From the IMG/VR virus record IMGVR_UViG_3300032236_000467, positions 1-31,651 of that record: a stretch of DNA of 31,651 nucleotides; one strand, given 5' to 3'. This document shows positions 1 through 6,643 of the stretch, in pieces. The translations under genes were made by a program, and so were the position numbers. Under the pieces are notes generated by a model that worked only from the letters and a program-made list of their open reading frames with translations, did no database searches and was not told where the DNA came from. Every line of letters begins with the position of its first letter. Position 1 is the stretch's first letter. The DNA comes from a virus.

Positions 1-378
1 CCCGGAGTGCCAGAGAATGCCATGCTCGATATCGGGACACTTCAGATGTCACACGGGCTTTTACATACAAAGCCATGGGACAAAACTCTCGGTAAAATCT
101 CCGAGGATGATCGTCGGTATCTGCGTTCTTGTCTCAGAAGTGGTACGTTTGATGATCAATCACGTATAACGATATCCACAATCCACGGGGCAAAAGGTTC
201 CGAATGTGATAATGTCATGCTATTGACTGATGGTGTCAGACGCAACCAAGGACAGTGGAAGCGTTCGATGTATGAAGAAGAGGACGAGATGCGGGTTTTC
301 TATGTCGGCCTGACACGCGGCAAGAATAGCCTTCACCTAGTTCATCCGATGATGTCGAAGGGTTTCAACATTGTTTGA
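1..378 (+). CDS. UvrD/Rep-like SF1 helicase, C-terminal part (5' end outside window)
   Basis: The reading frame is open from base 1, so the gene starts upstream of the window. Two motifs of superfamily 1A helicases are visible: TIHGAKGSE (motif V region) and RVFYVGLTRGK (motif VI, with the arginine that contacts the ATP gamma-phosphate). Between them lies an acidic EEEDEMR stretch, also usual for UvrD/PcrA/Rep enzymes. These proteins use ATP to translocate 3'-5' along single-stranded DNA and unwind duplex. Lying directly before a DNA polymerase gene, it is most likely the phage replicative or repair helicase. The N-terminal Walker A part is not visible, so fusion to a nuclease domain cannot be excluded. 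Confidence 0.85.
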   Translation, partial: PGVPENAMLDIGTLQMSHGLLHTKPWDKTLGKISEDDRRYLRSCLRSGTFDDQSRITISTIHGAKGSECDNVMLLTDGVRRNQGQWKRSMYEEEDEMRVFYVGLTRGKNSLHLVHPMMSKGFNIV

Positions 379-387
379 GATAGAATT

Positions 388-585
388 ATGAATGAAGAAC
401 GTGTATCAATAAGTTGTGTCTGTGGCGACTATGGAAAAATCGTAGTGCCACTAAAAACTGTTACATTAAAATGGCCTAGATGTACCTGTGGCAGAATGAT
501 GAAAGCTGAGAAATATGCAGTTACCCCTGTTGAGAACGGAATCAGAATGGTGCGCTCCAGACAGTCTGCCAGACCTGTCAGGTGA
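388..585 (+). CDS. Small CxC...CxC putative zinc-binding protein
   Basis: 65 residues starting 9 bases after the helicase stop. Two CxC pairs (C10/C12 and C32/C34) are spaced like a rubredoxin-like or zinc-ribbon knuckle. The C-terminus is basic (RSRQSARPVR). A GAGATAG sequence precedes the ATG. The last 71 bases overlap the start of polA in another frame, so the two may be translationally coupled. I do not recognise a named family. A small metal-binding accessory of the replication module is the simplest guess from position. Confidence 0.6.
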   Translation: MNEERVSISCVCGDYGKIVVPLKTVTLKWPRCTCGRMMKAEKYAVTPVENGIRMVRSRQSARPVR

Positions 586-2398
586 AGTAGAGATCGCAAT
601 CGATCTTGAAACTTACGACCCCGAACTAAAAACAAAAGGTAGTGGCTGGCCTACAAAGACAGGTCACATCATTGGCATCGCTGTGGCTGTTCGTGGTGAA
701 GCTTGGTACTTTCCAATCCGCCATTTAAACGGTGGCAACATGGACCCGAAGCGTGTCATGCGCTGGATGGGTGACTTGTGTTCTGATCCCCGCAAGACAT
801 ACATTTTTCACAACGCTATGTATGACGTGGGTTGGCTTCGCGCCGAGGGCGTCGAGATCAAGGGCCGGATTATTGACACGATGGTCGCCGCTCCTCTGCT
901 GGACGAGAACCGTTTTAGCTATTCGTTAAACAATCTTGGTAAGGACTATTTGGCAAATCGTAAGGACGAAAAGCTTCTGACCGTCGCCGCTAATGAGTGG
1001 GGTGTGGATGCAAAAGCTGAGATGTACAAGCTTCCGCCGCAATATGTCGGATCATACGCCGAGCAAGACGCTTCTCTGACCTTGAAACTTTGGGACCTCT
1101 TCAAAGGGTTGCTCGTTAAAGAAGAAGTGACAGACATCTTCGAACTCGAACTGCGTGTCTTGCGAGCCATTATCGACATGCGGTCGCGTGGTGTTCGGGT
1201 TGATCTTGATGCAGCCGACAGGGCGAAGTCGAATTTAGAAAAAGAAGAACGCGCACTCATAAAAAAGATTAAGGACGATTACGGTTACAGTCCTGACATC
1301 TGGGCCGCAGCTTCCGTGGCAAAGGTATTTGATGCTGCTGGGTTGGAGTATCCGAAGACAGGTGGCACAGGTGCGCCGAGTTTCACCAAGCAGTTCTTAT
1401 CTTCCCATGAACACGCCCTGCCTCAGATGATCGTCAAGGCGCGGGAACTCAACAAGGCTCGCACGACGTTCATTGAAACGATCATGAAGCATCAACACAA
1501 TGGCCGCATCCATGCTGACATCCACCAGTTGCGGGGTGACGAGGGCGGGACGATCACTGGACGGTTCAGTTACTCGAACCCGAACCTACAGCAGATCCCA
1601 TCACGGGATGAGATCATCGGTCCTATGATTCGGAGTTTATTCTTACCAGAAGAAGGTTGTCAGTGGGGCGCTTTCGATTACTCTTCCCAAGAACCTCGGA
1701 TCGTGGTCCACTACGCTTCGGTCGCCAAGATGAAAGGTGCGGACGAATTTGTGGCACAGTACCGCGATGATCCACGCTCGGACTTCCATCAGATTGCCGC
1801 TGACATTGTGGGTGTGCCACGGAAGCAGGCGAAGACAATTAACCTTGGCCTGTTCTATGGCATGGGTGTCACGAAGCTGGCAGGACAACTTGGTCTTGAT
1901 CTGACTGTCGCCAAAGAACTCTTTGCAAGGTATCACGAAGAAGTTCCGTTTGTTAAACAACTCAGTGAGTTTGCATCGGATCGCGCAGGTAAGAATGGAT
2001 CAATCAGAACTTTGCTCGGTCGTAAGTGCAGGTATGACAAATGGGAACCTGCAAGCTTCGGCGTTCACAAGCCCCTGCCACACAAGGAAGCCTTTGCAGA
2101 GTATGGCGCTGGCATCCGTCGGGCGTTCACGTACAAAGCTTTAAACTCCTTGATCCAAGGATCGGCGGCAGACCAAACCAAGAAGGCTTTGGTCGATCTG
2201 GCTGATGAGGGTATTCTTCCCATGATCCAAGTGCATGATGAGTTGGCTTTGTCATTGCCCAACAAAGAAACTGGACGTAGGGCAAAGGAGATCATGGAGA
2301 ATTGTGTTACGCTTCGTGTACCATCGATTGTTGATGCAGAGATTGGCGCAACATGGGGACAAGCAAAGATGTCTATGGAAGAGGCGTTTGAGAAGTAG
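515..2398 (+). CDS. polA: DNA polymerase I (family A) with 3'-5' exonuclease domain
   Basis: 627 residues. The N-terminal DEDDy exonuclease is intact: DLET (D30, E32), HNAMYDVGWL (D104) and YAEQD (Y181, D185). There is no 5'-3' exonuclease domain, as is usual for phage enzymes. Polymerase motif A is FDYSSQEPR (D388), the O-helix (motif B) is RKQAKTINLGLFYG (440 region), and motif C is QVHDE (D575). All catalytic residues are present, so this should be the active replicative polymerase. The O-helix position equivalent to E. coli Phe762 is leucine (L444), a variant reported from viral PolA surveys. The ATG at 515 is chosen because the PLLRTESEW start resembles phage homologues; it lies inside the preceding small gene. 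Confidence 0.97.
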   Translation: MQLPLLRTESEWCAPDSLPDLSGEVEIAIDLETYDPELKTKGSGWPTKTGHIIGIAVAVRGEAWYFPIRHLNGGNMDPKRVMRWMGDLCSDPRKTYIFHNAMYDVGWLRAEGVEIKGRIIDTMVAAPLLDENRFSYSLNNLGKDYLANRKDEKLLTVAANEWGVDAKAEMYKLPPQYVGSYAEQDASLTLKLWDLFKGLLVKEEVTDIFELELRVLRAIIDMRSRGVRVDLDAADRAKSNLEKEERALIKKIKDDYGYSPDIWAAASVAKVFDAAGLEYPKTGGTGAPSFTKQFLSSHEHALPQMIVKARELNKARTTFIETIMKHQHNGRIHADIHQLRGDEGGTITGRFSYSNPNLQQIPSRDEIIGPMIRSLFLPEEGCQWGAFDYSSQEPRIVVHYASVAKMKGADEFVAQYRDDPRSDFHQIAADIVGVPRKQAKTINLGLFYGMGVTKLAGQLGLDLTVAKELFARYHEEVPFVKQLSEFASDRAGKNGSIRTLLGRKCRYDKWEPASFGVHKPLPHKEAFAEYGAGIRRAFTYKALNSLIQGSAADQTKKALVDLADEGILPMIQVHDELALSLPNKETGRRAKEIMENCVTLRVPSIVDAEIGATWGQAKMSMEEAFEK

Positions 2399-2954
2399 AA
2401 AGTTTTCTATTTTTCCAAATTTTCTTTTGAGAGTCAGACATCTTTTTTCTGGTTTCTAAGGAAGGTTTTGTTTTATTATTGGGGGGCTTTCCCTTTTTAG
2501 CATCCGACATTTTTTTTCTTGTTTCTTCGGAATGTTTCCTACCCTTTCTTACCCGTGAAAGTTTTGTGAGAGTTTCTTGTGAAAGTTTTTTCCCTAACCA
2601 ATATTTGTTGGGGTTGTTTTTCCGGATTTCGGACATTCTTTTTCGAGCCTCATCAGAATGTTTTAATCCACTCACTCCATCTCCACCCTTTGTTATATTG
2701 ACTAAATCCATGCCCTTGGATCTCCAAGAACTGATAAGAGCAATTTCTTTTTCAAGGGCTTCCTCTTCAGATAAGTTTTCAAAAACTATTTTAACTATGG
2801 TGTCGAATCCATTTCTTTTTAATTTAGCAACTATTTTTTTATGTCTATCACTTCTCTGTGTGAGGAGATAGGCGCGTTTTCCCCGTCCCTTTCCAACATA
2901 AAAAGGAATATCCTTATCTGCTCTCCAATGTTCGTAAACATAAAAATCATTCAT
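2373..2954 (-). CDS. Free-standing GIY-YIG homing endonuclease with NUMOD3 repeats
   Basis: 193 residues. The GIY-YIG core appears as VYEH (6-9) and FYVGKG (18-23), with a likely catalytic glutamate near E70 and LVNITKGGDG (84-93). Three NUMOD3-type DNA-binding repeats follow: KHSDEARKRMSE, KHSEETRKKMSD and PSLETRKKMSD. Such enzymes (SegA-like) cut a cognate site and spread their own gene by recombination. The ATG at 2954 is chosen because a longer frame to 3032 would run through the terminator hairpin at 2991-3016. The gene is AT-rich compared with its neighbours, and its end overlaps the polA end by 26 bases on the opposite strand. Both points fit a mobile gene. Confidence 0.9.
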   Translation of the reverse strand: MNDFYVYEHWRADKDIPFYVGKGRGKRAYLLTQRSDRHKKIVAKLKRNGFDTIVKIVFENLSEEEALEKEIALISSWRSKGMDLVNITKGGDGVSGLKHSDEARKRMSEIRKNNPNKYWLGKKLSQETLTKLSRVRKGRKHSEETRKKMSDAKKGKPPNNKTKPSLETRKKMSDSQKKIWKNRKLSTSQTPLP

Positions 2955-2990
2955 GCAAAAAATATTCGCATTTAAAAAATATTTGTCAAT

Positions 2991-3016
2991 AAAAAAGGCC
3001 CCGCCGAAGCGGGGCC
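2991..3016 (-). terminator. Rho-independent terminator of the leftward early cluster
   Basis: Read on the minus strand, GGCCCCGC pairs perfectly with GCGGGGCC around a TTCG tetraloop and is followed by six T. It lies just beyond the last leftward gene (stop at 3056) and before the homing endonuclease start at 2954. It therefore ends the early transcript and insulates the endonuclease gene. Confidence 0.92.
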
Positions 3017-3022
3017 AGTCAG

Positions 3023-3050
3023 CCTGAAACACTGGGAGGAAGGTTTCAGG
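3023..3050 (-). repeat. Stem-loop between last early gene and terminator
   Basis: CCTGAAAC (3023-3030) and GTTTCAGG (3043-3050) form an 8-bp perfect stem with a 12-base loop, directly after the stop at 3056 and before the terminator. It could be a 3'-end stabilising hairpin in the leftward transcript. No function is shown. Confidence 0.6.
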
Positions 3051-3055
3051 AAACT

Positions 3056-3391
3056 CTAAGCAAACATCTCCATGACTTTCTCACGTGTCATGAACTTAAC
3101 GTTCAACTCTAAATCCTCAATCAATACAGTGGCGGGAGTTGTTTCCCCTTCTGGCCCAACAAGGCCAAACACTAAACCGCGTCCGGCGAACGGCTGAGAC
3201 ATTCCGCGAATGTGAAAGAACTTCTGGTCAGGTTTCAAGAGACCTTCGTCATCCACATACACGTCACCAAAATCTGTGTATACAACATCAAACAACTCGC
3301 ATCCAAGGGTAGGCGCTATTGTCTTCCAGTTGCCGTTATATTCGATTTCGGTGAATGACTTCTCAACAGGGTCTATAAGTATTGCTCTCAT
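3056..3391 (-). CDS. DUF3846-like small phage protein
   Basis: 111 residues beginning MRAILIDPVEKSFTEIE and containing GCELFDVVYT, DVYVDDEGLLK and PFAGRGLVFG. This layout (N-terminal strand, acidic DEGL, then a GRGLV/FG strand) is typical of the widespread phage DUF3846-type protein of unknown role, as I remember the family. GAAAGGAAAGAG precedes the ATG. It has its own promoter (3428-3454) and is the last gene before the terminator at 2991-3016, so it can be transcribed as a single-gene unit in addition to read-through from the cluster. Confidence 0.75.
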   Translation of the reverse strand: MRAILIDPVEKSFTEIEYNGNWKTIAPTLGCELFDVVYTDFGDVYVDDEGLLKPDQKFFHIRGMSQPFAGRGLVFGLVGPEGETTPATVLIEDLELNVKFMTREKVMEMFA

Positions 3392-3427
3392 CGCTCTTTC
3401 CTTTCTTCGATAATGCGATGAGTTAAA

Positions 3428-3454
3428 TCTATAACTGCCAATTCAAACTGTCAA
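3428..3454 (-). promoter_or_regulatory. Leftward promoter with shared operator-like core (copy 1)
   Basis: On the minus strand TTGACA (3449-3454) is followed after 15 bases by TATAGA (3428-3433). The spacer holds CAGTTTGAATTGGC, which recurs at 10321-10347 and 11403-11431. The core is an imperfect palindrome (CAnTTnnAAnTG). The TTGACA lies at the end of the upstream gene. The 37 bases from the -10 to the ATG at 3391 leave room for a normal leader with a Shine-Dalgarno site. Confidence 0.75.
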
Positions 3455-3768
3455 GCGTCTAATTTAGAAATTATCTTCTTTAAGTTTTCATGGTCTTCAC
3501 GAATGTCTGCAAGGATTTCGCAGAGATGTTCGTGATCTTCCTGTGCGCGTTGTTCGGCTTTCTTGTTGCCAACGTCTTGACCGACCATGATCAAAGGCAA
3601 AGCAACCAACTGGATGATCCCGCCGCTGACATAGAACACAAACGTTTCAAGCGATGGAAACACCGACGGCAGCATCGACCAGATAAAAAAGAAATACACG
3701 CACCAGATGCTGCTCATCGCTGCCACAGTACGTAGAGCTATCGACTCGTTAATCTTAGAAAGGTTCAT
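3451..3768 (-). CDS. Small membrane protein with two TM segments and coiled-coil tail
   Basis: 105 residues. Two hydrophobic stretches (about 15-35 and 44-64) are separated by a short loop. A charged helical tail follows (KKAEQRAQEDHEHL..., 70-105), probably cytoplasmic and coiled-coil. GGAGTG precedes the ATG. The next upstream membrane gene (3995-4393) has the same plan of two TM segments plus a charged helical tail, so the two may be distant relatives. Function unknown. Superinfection exclusion or host membrane modification is possible but not shown. Confidence 0.8.
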   Translation of the reverse strand: MNLSKINESIALRTVAAMSSIWCVYFFFIWSMLPSVFPSLETFVFYVSGGIIQLVALPLIMVGQDVGNKKAEQRAQEDHEHLCEILADIREDHENLKKIISKLDA

Positions 3769-3777
3769 GACACACTC

Positions 3778-3993
3778 CTATTTGTCCCAAGACATCTTGG
3801 GTAAAGTTACAGGGACTTTCTTACTGCGGGCGATATTGCCACGGCTGATCTTGGCTGACAAGGAGTTCGGCCCTGCCGTTCCCAATTCATGCTTGGTGCG
3901 GACGTAATCTGCCCATTGCTTTTGGTCCTTTAAGTTCTCGTAGAACTTATCCTGTGACCTCTTGAATCTTTCATGTGCTATAGTGCTACCCAT
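3778..3993 (-). CDS. Hypothetical small basic protein
   Basis: 71 residues, basic and helical, beginning MGSTIAHERFKRSQD, with no TM segment or metal motif. The ATG overlaps the end region of the DUF1003-like gene on its right (stop at 3995) and the stop is 9 bases before the next gene, as expected inside this polycistron. No family recognised. Confidence 0.7.
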   Translation of the reverse strand: MGSTIAHERFKRSQDKFYENLKDQKQWADYVRTKHELGTAGPNSLSAKISRGNIARSKKVPVTLPKMSWDK

Positions 3994-3994
3994 G

Positions 3995-4393
3995 TCACTG
4001 CGCCATAAAACTTCTAATGTCTTCTCTTAACTCGTGCATATGATCATCGATATGCTTTTCCATTCGGATGATCACCTCATGATCCTGTTGGTCAATGATC
4101 AGGTTCTTCATGGCACGACGGCGATCCTGTAACGCCATCCGGTTAGCGGACAACAAAAGGATCGGGCCAGTGAACGCAGCCTGTACCGACAGGATGAGAT
4201 TGAGGAATGTAAAGGGATAGGCGTCGAACTTCCAGATGTTCAAGACGTTCACCAGCACCCACAGGATCAACAAGATCGTCTGTGTCAGGATGAACCGCCA
4301 TGAACCAATGACCGCCGCAAACCTATCCGCTAACCGTTCCCCAAATGTCATGCTATCAATCCAGAAGTGTAAATGTTTTTTCTTCCGGCTCAC
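3995..4393 (-). CDS. DUF1003-like membrane protein
   Basis: 132 residues. The sequence GERLADRFAAVIGSWRF, then TM1 (31-52), FDAYPFTFLNLILSVQA and TM2 (60-82), then LLSANRMALQDRRRA matches the DUF1003 family pattern (DR.A...GSWRF, FDPYPF.LLN..LS..AA, S.NR). The tail (95-132) is a charged helix. The start is GTG at 4393, overlapping the preceding gene by 38 bases; an internal ATG at 4351 is the alternative. DUF1003 proteins are small inner-membrane proteins of unknown role, seen in bacteria and phages. Confidence 0.85.
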   Translation of the reverse strand: MSRKKKHLHFWIDSMTFGERLADRFAAVIGSWRFILTQTILLILWVLVNVLNIWKFDAYPFTFLNLILSVQAAFTGPILLLSANRMALQDRRRAMKNLIIDQQDHEVIIRMEKHIDDHMHELREDIRSFMAQ

Positions 4394-4547
4394 CTTTCAG
4401 TGCGGCCAGTTCTTTCTTCAGGTCTCGTATCTGCTCCCGAAGCCTAGTCTCGTTCTGATATCCCAAATGTTCCCAGATTTCCTTGATGGTCTGCATGACT
4501 TTGACCGCCGCCCAAATCCCCATCATCGTTAAAAGGGTATCGTGCAT
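4356..4547 (-). CDS. Small protein with one hydrophobic helix and coiled coil
   Basis: 63 residues. A moderately hydrophobic N-terminus (MHDTLLTMMGIWAAVKVMQ) is followed by a coiled-coil stretch rich in E, L, R and K (about 32-52). AAAGGAAA precedes the ATG. It overlaps the start of the DUF1003-like gene, suggesting coupled translation and a possible membrane partnership. No family recognised. Confidence 0.65.
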   Translation of the reverse strand: MHDTLLTMMGIWAAVKVMQTIKEIWEHLGYQNETRLREQIRDLKKELAALKGEPEEKTFTLLD

Positions 4548-4548
4548 C

Positions 4549-4776
4549 CTATTTTCCTTTCAAAATACATATCCATTCACGCTCACCTATCCGATATCTT
4601 GGATAGCTCTTCGTGTCACTGTCACGACAGCGACCCATCTCCATTGTCATTGGAACTCGGCCCTCGGACCTTGGTCCTATGTATATCTTCCCGTCCACCC
4701 GATAGCACTCCTCGAACCGCACCCATGGGATGCCGCTCCAGTCCACCGCCAGATAGTCGCATGGCACGTTTTCCAT
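4549..4776 (-). CDS. Hypothetical small protein
   Basis: 75 residues, mixed beta character with several Tyr/Trp and three Cys (C6, C24, C50). The frame fills the gap between its neighbours and its TAG forms part of the Shine-Dalgarno region of the next gene. A weak GCGGGA precedes the ATG. No known family recognised. Confidence 0.65.
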   Translation of the reverse strand: MENVPCDYLAVDWSGIPWVRFEECYRVDGKIYIGPRSEGRVPMTMEMGRCRDSDTKSYPRYRIGEREWICILKGK

Positions 4777-4814
4777 TCCCGCATTGTACCAGACTCTGGC
4801 GATCTGTCAGCAAC

Positions 4815-5039
4815 TTACGCTTGTTCATTGTCCAGCACCTTAATGAGATTTTCAAAGGCTTCTTCTATGGTTTTTCCTTCGGCAATGTAATCGCCTGTGG
4901 CTTCACCCAAATTGACACAGTGGGCGGCGCGGTTGCAAAACTCTACACGCCAATATGGTTCAGGGTATTTTTCATAGAATAGTGCCAAGCTGTCATCGTA
5001 GACTGGATAGGACATTATCTTTTTGATCAGATCATCCAT
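4815..5039 (-). CDS. Hypothetical small protein with HicB-like look
   Basis: 74 residues. The second half (YIAEGKTIEEAFENLIKVLD) resembles the 'G.T..EA..N...' helix of HicB-like partial RNase H folds, but the protein is short and no HicA partner is visible, so no toxin-antitoxin call is made. The start ATG overlaps the stop of the 39-codon membrane gene upstream, indicating translational coupling. Confidence 0.75.
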   Translation of the reverse strand: MDDLIKKIMSYPVYDDSLALFYEKYPEPYWRVEFCNRAAHCVNLGEATGDYIAEGKTIEEAFENLIKVLDNEQA

Positions 5040-5151
5040 GACATCCGAACCCGAAGATCACTTGAGCGACATAGACCACAAGTATAAGGCCAAACCCTAT
5101 ACCCATGACAAAACCCATGCCCAAATAAAAAATATCCTTGAACATCTCCAT
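5032..5151 (-). CDS. 39-residue single-pass membrane protein
   Basis: A short frame from ATG at 5151 to TGA at 5032. It begins MEMFKDIFYLGMG and is almost wholly hydrophobic from residue 7 to 33 with glycine spacing, then ends CHG. GGAAGAG lies 2 bases before the ATG, and its stop overlaps the next start (ATGGATGA). Length, coupling and hydrophobicity support a real small membrane protein of unknown function. Confidence 0.65.
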   Translation of the reverse strand: MEMFKDIFYLGMGFVMGIGFGLILVVYVAQVIFGFGCHG

Positions 5152-5171
5152 TGCTCTTCCATTCCATCCAA

Positions 5172-5399
5172 TCATTTTTTATTTCCTTTCACTTCGTTAA
5201 TCCATCGTCTCACGTCGCCCTTGAAGTTCAGCGTAGATCGACTGTCAGATGGGCTGGCAGATCGTACAAACAAATGCTTGTGTGATCCGATCTGTACAAA
5301 AAACTTCAGATGCTTTCTGGAAATCTCAACCGTGGTTATATCTACTCCGCACTCGGTCAATAGTTCTTTCGTGTCACGAATGTGTTTCTTGATTGCCAT
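5172..5399 (-). CDS. Hypothetical basic small protein
   Basis: 75 residues beginning MAIKKHIRDTKELLTECG, with a beta-hairpin-like middle (KHLKFFVQIGSHKHLFV) and a basic end (DVRRWINEVKGNKK). The fold pattern (helix, strand, strand, helix) resembles small phage nucleic-acid-binding proteins or HicA-like folds, but no catalytic His motif is clear. It overlaps the preceding gene by 26 bases. Confidence 0.7.
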   Translation of the reverse strand: MAIKKHIRDTKELLTECGVDITTVEISRKHLKFFVQIGSHKHLFVRSASPSDSRSTLNFKGDVRRWINEVKGNKK

Positions 5400-5661
5400 C
5401 CTCTTCCTCTTTCAGTACGGCCTTTGGAATTTTCAAATTTGCTATCTGCATCATACGAGCAATTTGATACCCCATGAATGGCCTTAGCGGGGTAAAAATA
5501 CGTTTGCCATCTTGATCAACTAAATTGTTAGCAGCCATAAGAATCCATTCTGCTAATTCTTCAGTGGATTTTGGTTTATAGTGTAACAGCATTTCCATTG
5601 TTTGGTTGCTTTTTGGCTCGCAAATAAATGATTCTTTAAGAAGCCGTTCTGTAGCGTCCAT
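5374..5661 (-). CDS. Hypothetical small phage protein
   Basis: 95 residues from ATG 5661 (MDATERLLKESF...). A longer upstream frame exists but would cover another small gene; GGAGGTG before 5661 and the TGATG overlap with the preceding stop decide this start. The protein is largely helical with an acidic tail (KEEEDGNQETHS). No family recognised. Confidence 0.7.
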   Translation of the reverse strand: MDATERLLKESFICEPKSNQTMEMLLHYKPKSTEELAEWILMAANNLVDQDGKRIFTPLRPFMGYQIARMMQIANLKIPKAVLKEEEDGNQETHS

Positions 5662-5780
5662 CACCACTGCACCTCCCCATCCCGTGACACAAGGACATAC
5701 CACCGATCCCCGTCGTCGTTCTCCCACAATGCTAAGATGTCTTTGCCCACCTCTTCGTGGCGCACGATCCACTTTCTCAT
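5661..5780 (-). CDS. 39-residue hypothetical protein
   Basis: Short frame from ATG 5780 to TGA 5661, beginning MRKWIVRHEEVGKDIL and ending YVLVSRDGEVQW. It reads as a small beta-sheet protein with four Trp. It is placed exactly between two coupled genes: its ATG overlaps the stop of the upstream gene (5777) and its stop overlaps the next ATG. This is strong positional support despite its size. Confidence 0.65.
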   Translation of the reverse strand: MRKWIVRHEEVGKDILALWENDDGDRWYVLVSRDGEVQW

Positions 5781-5998
5781 TTTGACACCGTCCCCCCAAA
5801 CCCAACTGATTTTATTTGAAAAGATGGTTTTGCCATTGATTTCAAAATACTTTCTATATCTTCCTTTAACCGATTATTTTCCCGCTTCAATGGAACAATG
5901 TAGGCTGTGGCATTTTCCAACTGCCGTTCCAGTTCTGCCACGCGCTTGCGTAAGGCGATGATGTGATCAATCGTAATCGGATCAGCGTGTCTATTCAC
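5777..5998 (-). CDS. Small coiled-coil protein (GTG start)
   Basis: 73 residues. GTG at 5998 is chosen because GGAGGT lies 5 bases upstream and the longer frame covers the Cys-rich gene. A long heptad region (IIALRKRVAELERQ... to about residue 50) predicts a coiled coil. Function unknown. Small coiled-coil proteins of this sort are common in phage early regions. Confidence 0.7.
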   Translation of the reverse strand: MNRHADPITIDHIIALRKRVAELERQLENATAYIVPLKRENNRLKEDIESILKSMAKPSFQIKSVGFGGTVSK

Positions 5999-6197
5999 TG
6001 TGTACCTCCGGCTTTCTTTTACGGACTTCCCAATAGTAGTCGCAGATGACAGGACGGTTTGTACCGTCCCGATAATAAGGCTCTTCAATAAACCAAGATT
6101 GGTTGACAGGATCAGGCTCTGTGCCACTGGACGGACACCTGTAGCAAGTATCCGATAACGCACACGTGTCGCCTTTACACATTGTGATGTCAGGCAT
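5991..6197 (-). CDS. Cys-rich small phage protein
   Basis: 68 residues with C7, C12, C18 and C21 near the N-terminus (MCKGDTCALSDTCYRC) and a later CDYYW. This MPD.TMC.G..C.L...CYR layout is a recurrent phage small-protein type of unknown role, probably metal-binding. Its ATG overlaps the stop of the 34-residue gene upstream. Confidence 0.8.
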   Translation of the reverse strand: MPDITMCKGDTCALSDTCYRCPSSGTEPDPVNQSWFIEEPYYRDGTNRPVICDYYWEVRKRKPEVHSE

Positions 6198-6294
6198 TAG
6201 GTTTCTTCTTCCCTGATAAAAATAAGATCACCGACAAAACCCCGATGCCGCCAAGCGACAGCATCAGGATCGAAAGCAAGAACTCAAGGTACAT
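6190..6294 (-). CDS. 34-residue single-pass membrane protein
   Basis: ATG at 6294 to TGA at 6190. MYLEFLLSILMLSLGG and onward forms one TM helix (about 4-27), followed by a basic GKKKPNA tail, so the C-terminus is probably cytoplasmic. The ATG overlaps the stop of the DUF6378-like gene and the stop overlaps the next ATG. Confidence 0.65.
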   Translation of the reverse strand: MYLEFLLSILMLSLGGIGVLSVILFLSGKKKPNA

Positions 6295-6643
6295 TCTTAG
6301 CGTCCTTGGCCGCTTGAGCAATGGCCGTGACATTCGGGAAAGACGCCATGATAGCCAAGTCTTTCTCAACCGTATTCAGACTCGTGGCAGAGGACCTCTG
6401 ACCGAGAGCCGCGTACCCACCGATATCGTCCCAATGATCGCGGAAGTTCGCATCACCACTGAGTAACCGACCAAGCTTGTTGCAGATCATCTCAAGCGAC
6501 TCTTTCTGTCCGTCGTTGATCTTATCCCAATTAGGCGTGTCACGAATGATTTCTTTCAAAGTCTGAGAGAGCTTTGACACGTCAGCATATTTACCGTGTG
6601 TCTTCTCGCGCTGATCTAGGATTTCGTTGATACTGTTAGCCAT
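6284..6643 (-). CDS. DUF6378-like phage protein
   Basis: 119 residues. The sequence NEILDQREKTHGKYADVSK, then IRDTPNWDKINDGQKESLEMICNK, GRLLSGD and HWDDIGGYA matches the pattern I know for DUF6378: a helical phage protein with ERG.THG, W..L...Q.EALDMI..KI.RIL.GD and DHW.DI.GYA. The conserved acidic and His residues suggest a MazG-like or nucleotide-pyrophosphohydrolase-like helical bundle, which is inference only. It overlaps the DnaA-IV-like gene by 8 bases. Confidence 0.82.
   Translation of the reverse strand: MANSINEILDQREKTHGKYADVSKLSQTLKEIIRDTPNWDKINDGQKESLEMICNKLGRLLSGDANFRDHWDDIGGYAALGQRSSATSLNTVEKDLAIMASFPNVTAIAQAAKDAKNVP

Noticed and set aside
2479-2871. Plus-strand frame opposite the GIY-YIG gene
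   Set aside because: Phe/Leu/Ser-rich complement of the Lys/Glu-rich NUMOD3 repeats; GIY-YIG motifs are clear on the other strand.
4815-5039. HicB antitoxin of a toxin-antitoxin pair
   Set aside because: Only a short local resemblance; no HicA partner and no DNA-binding domain.
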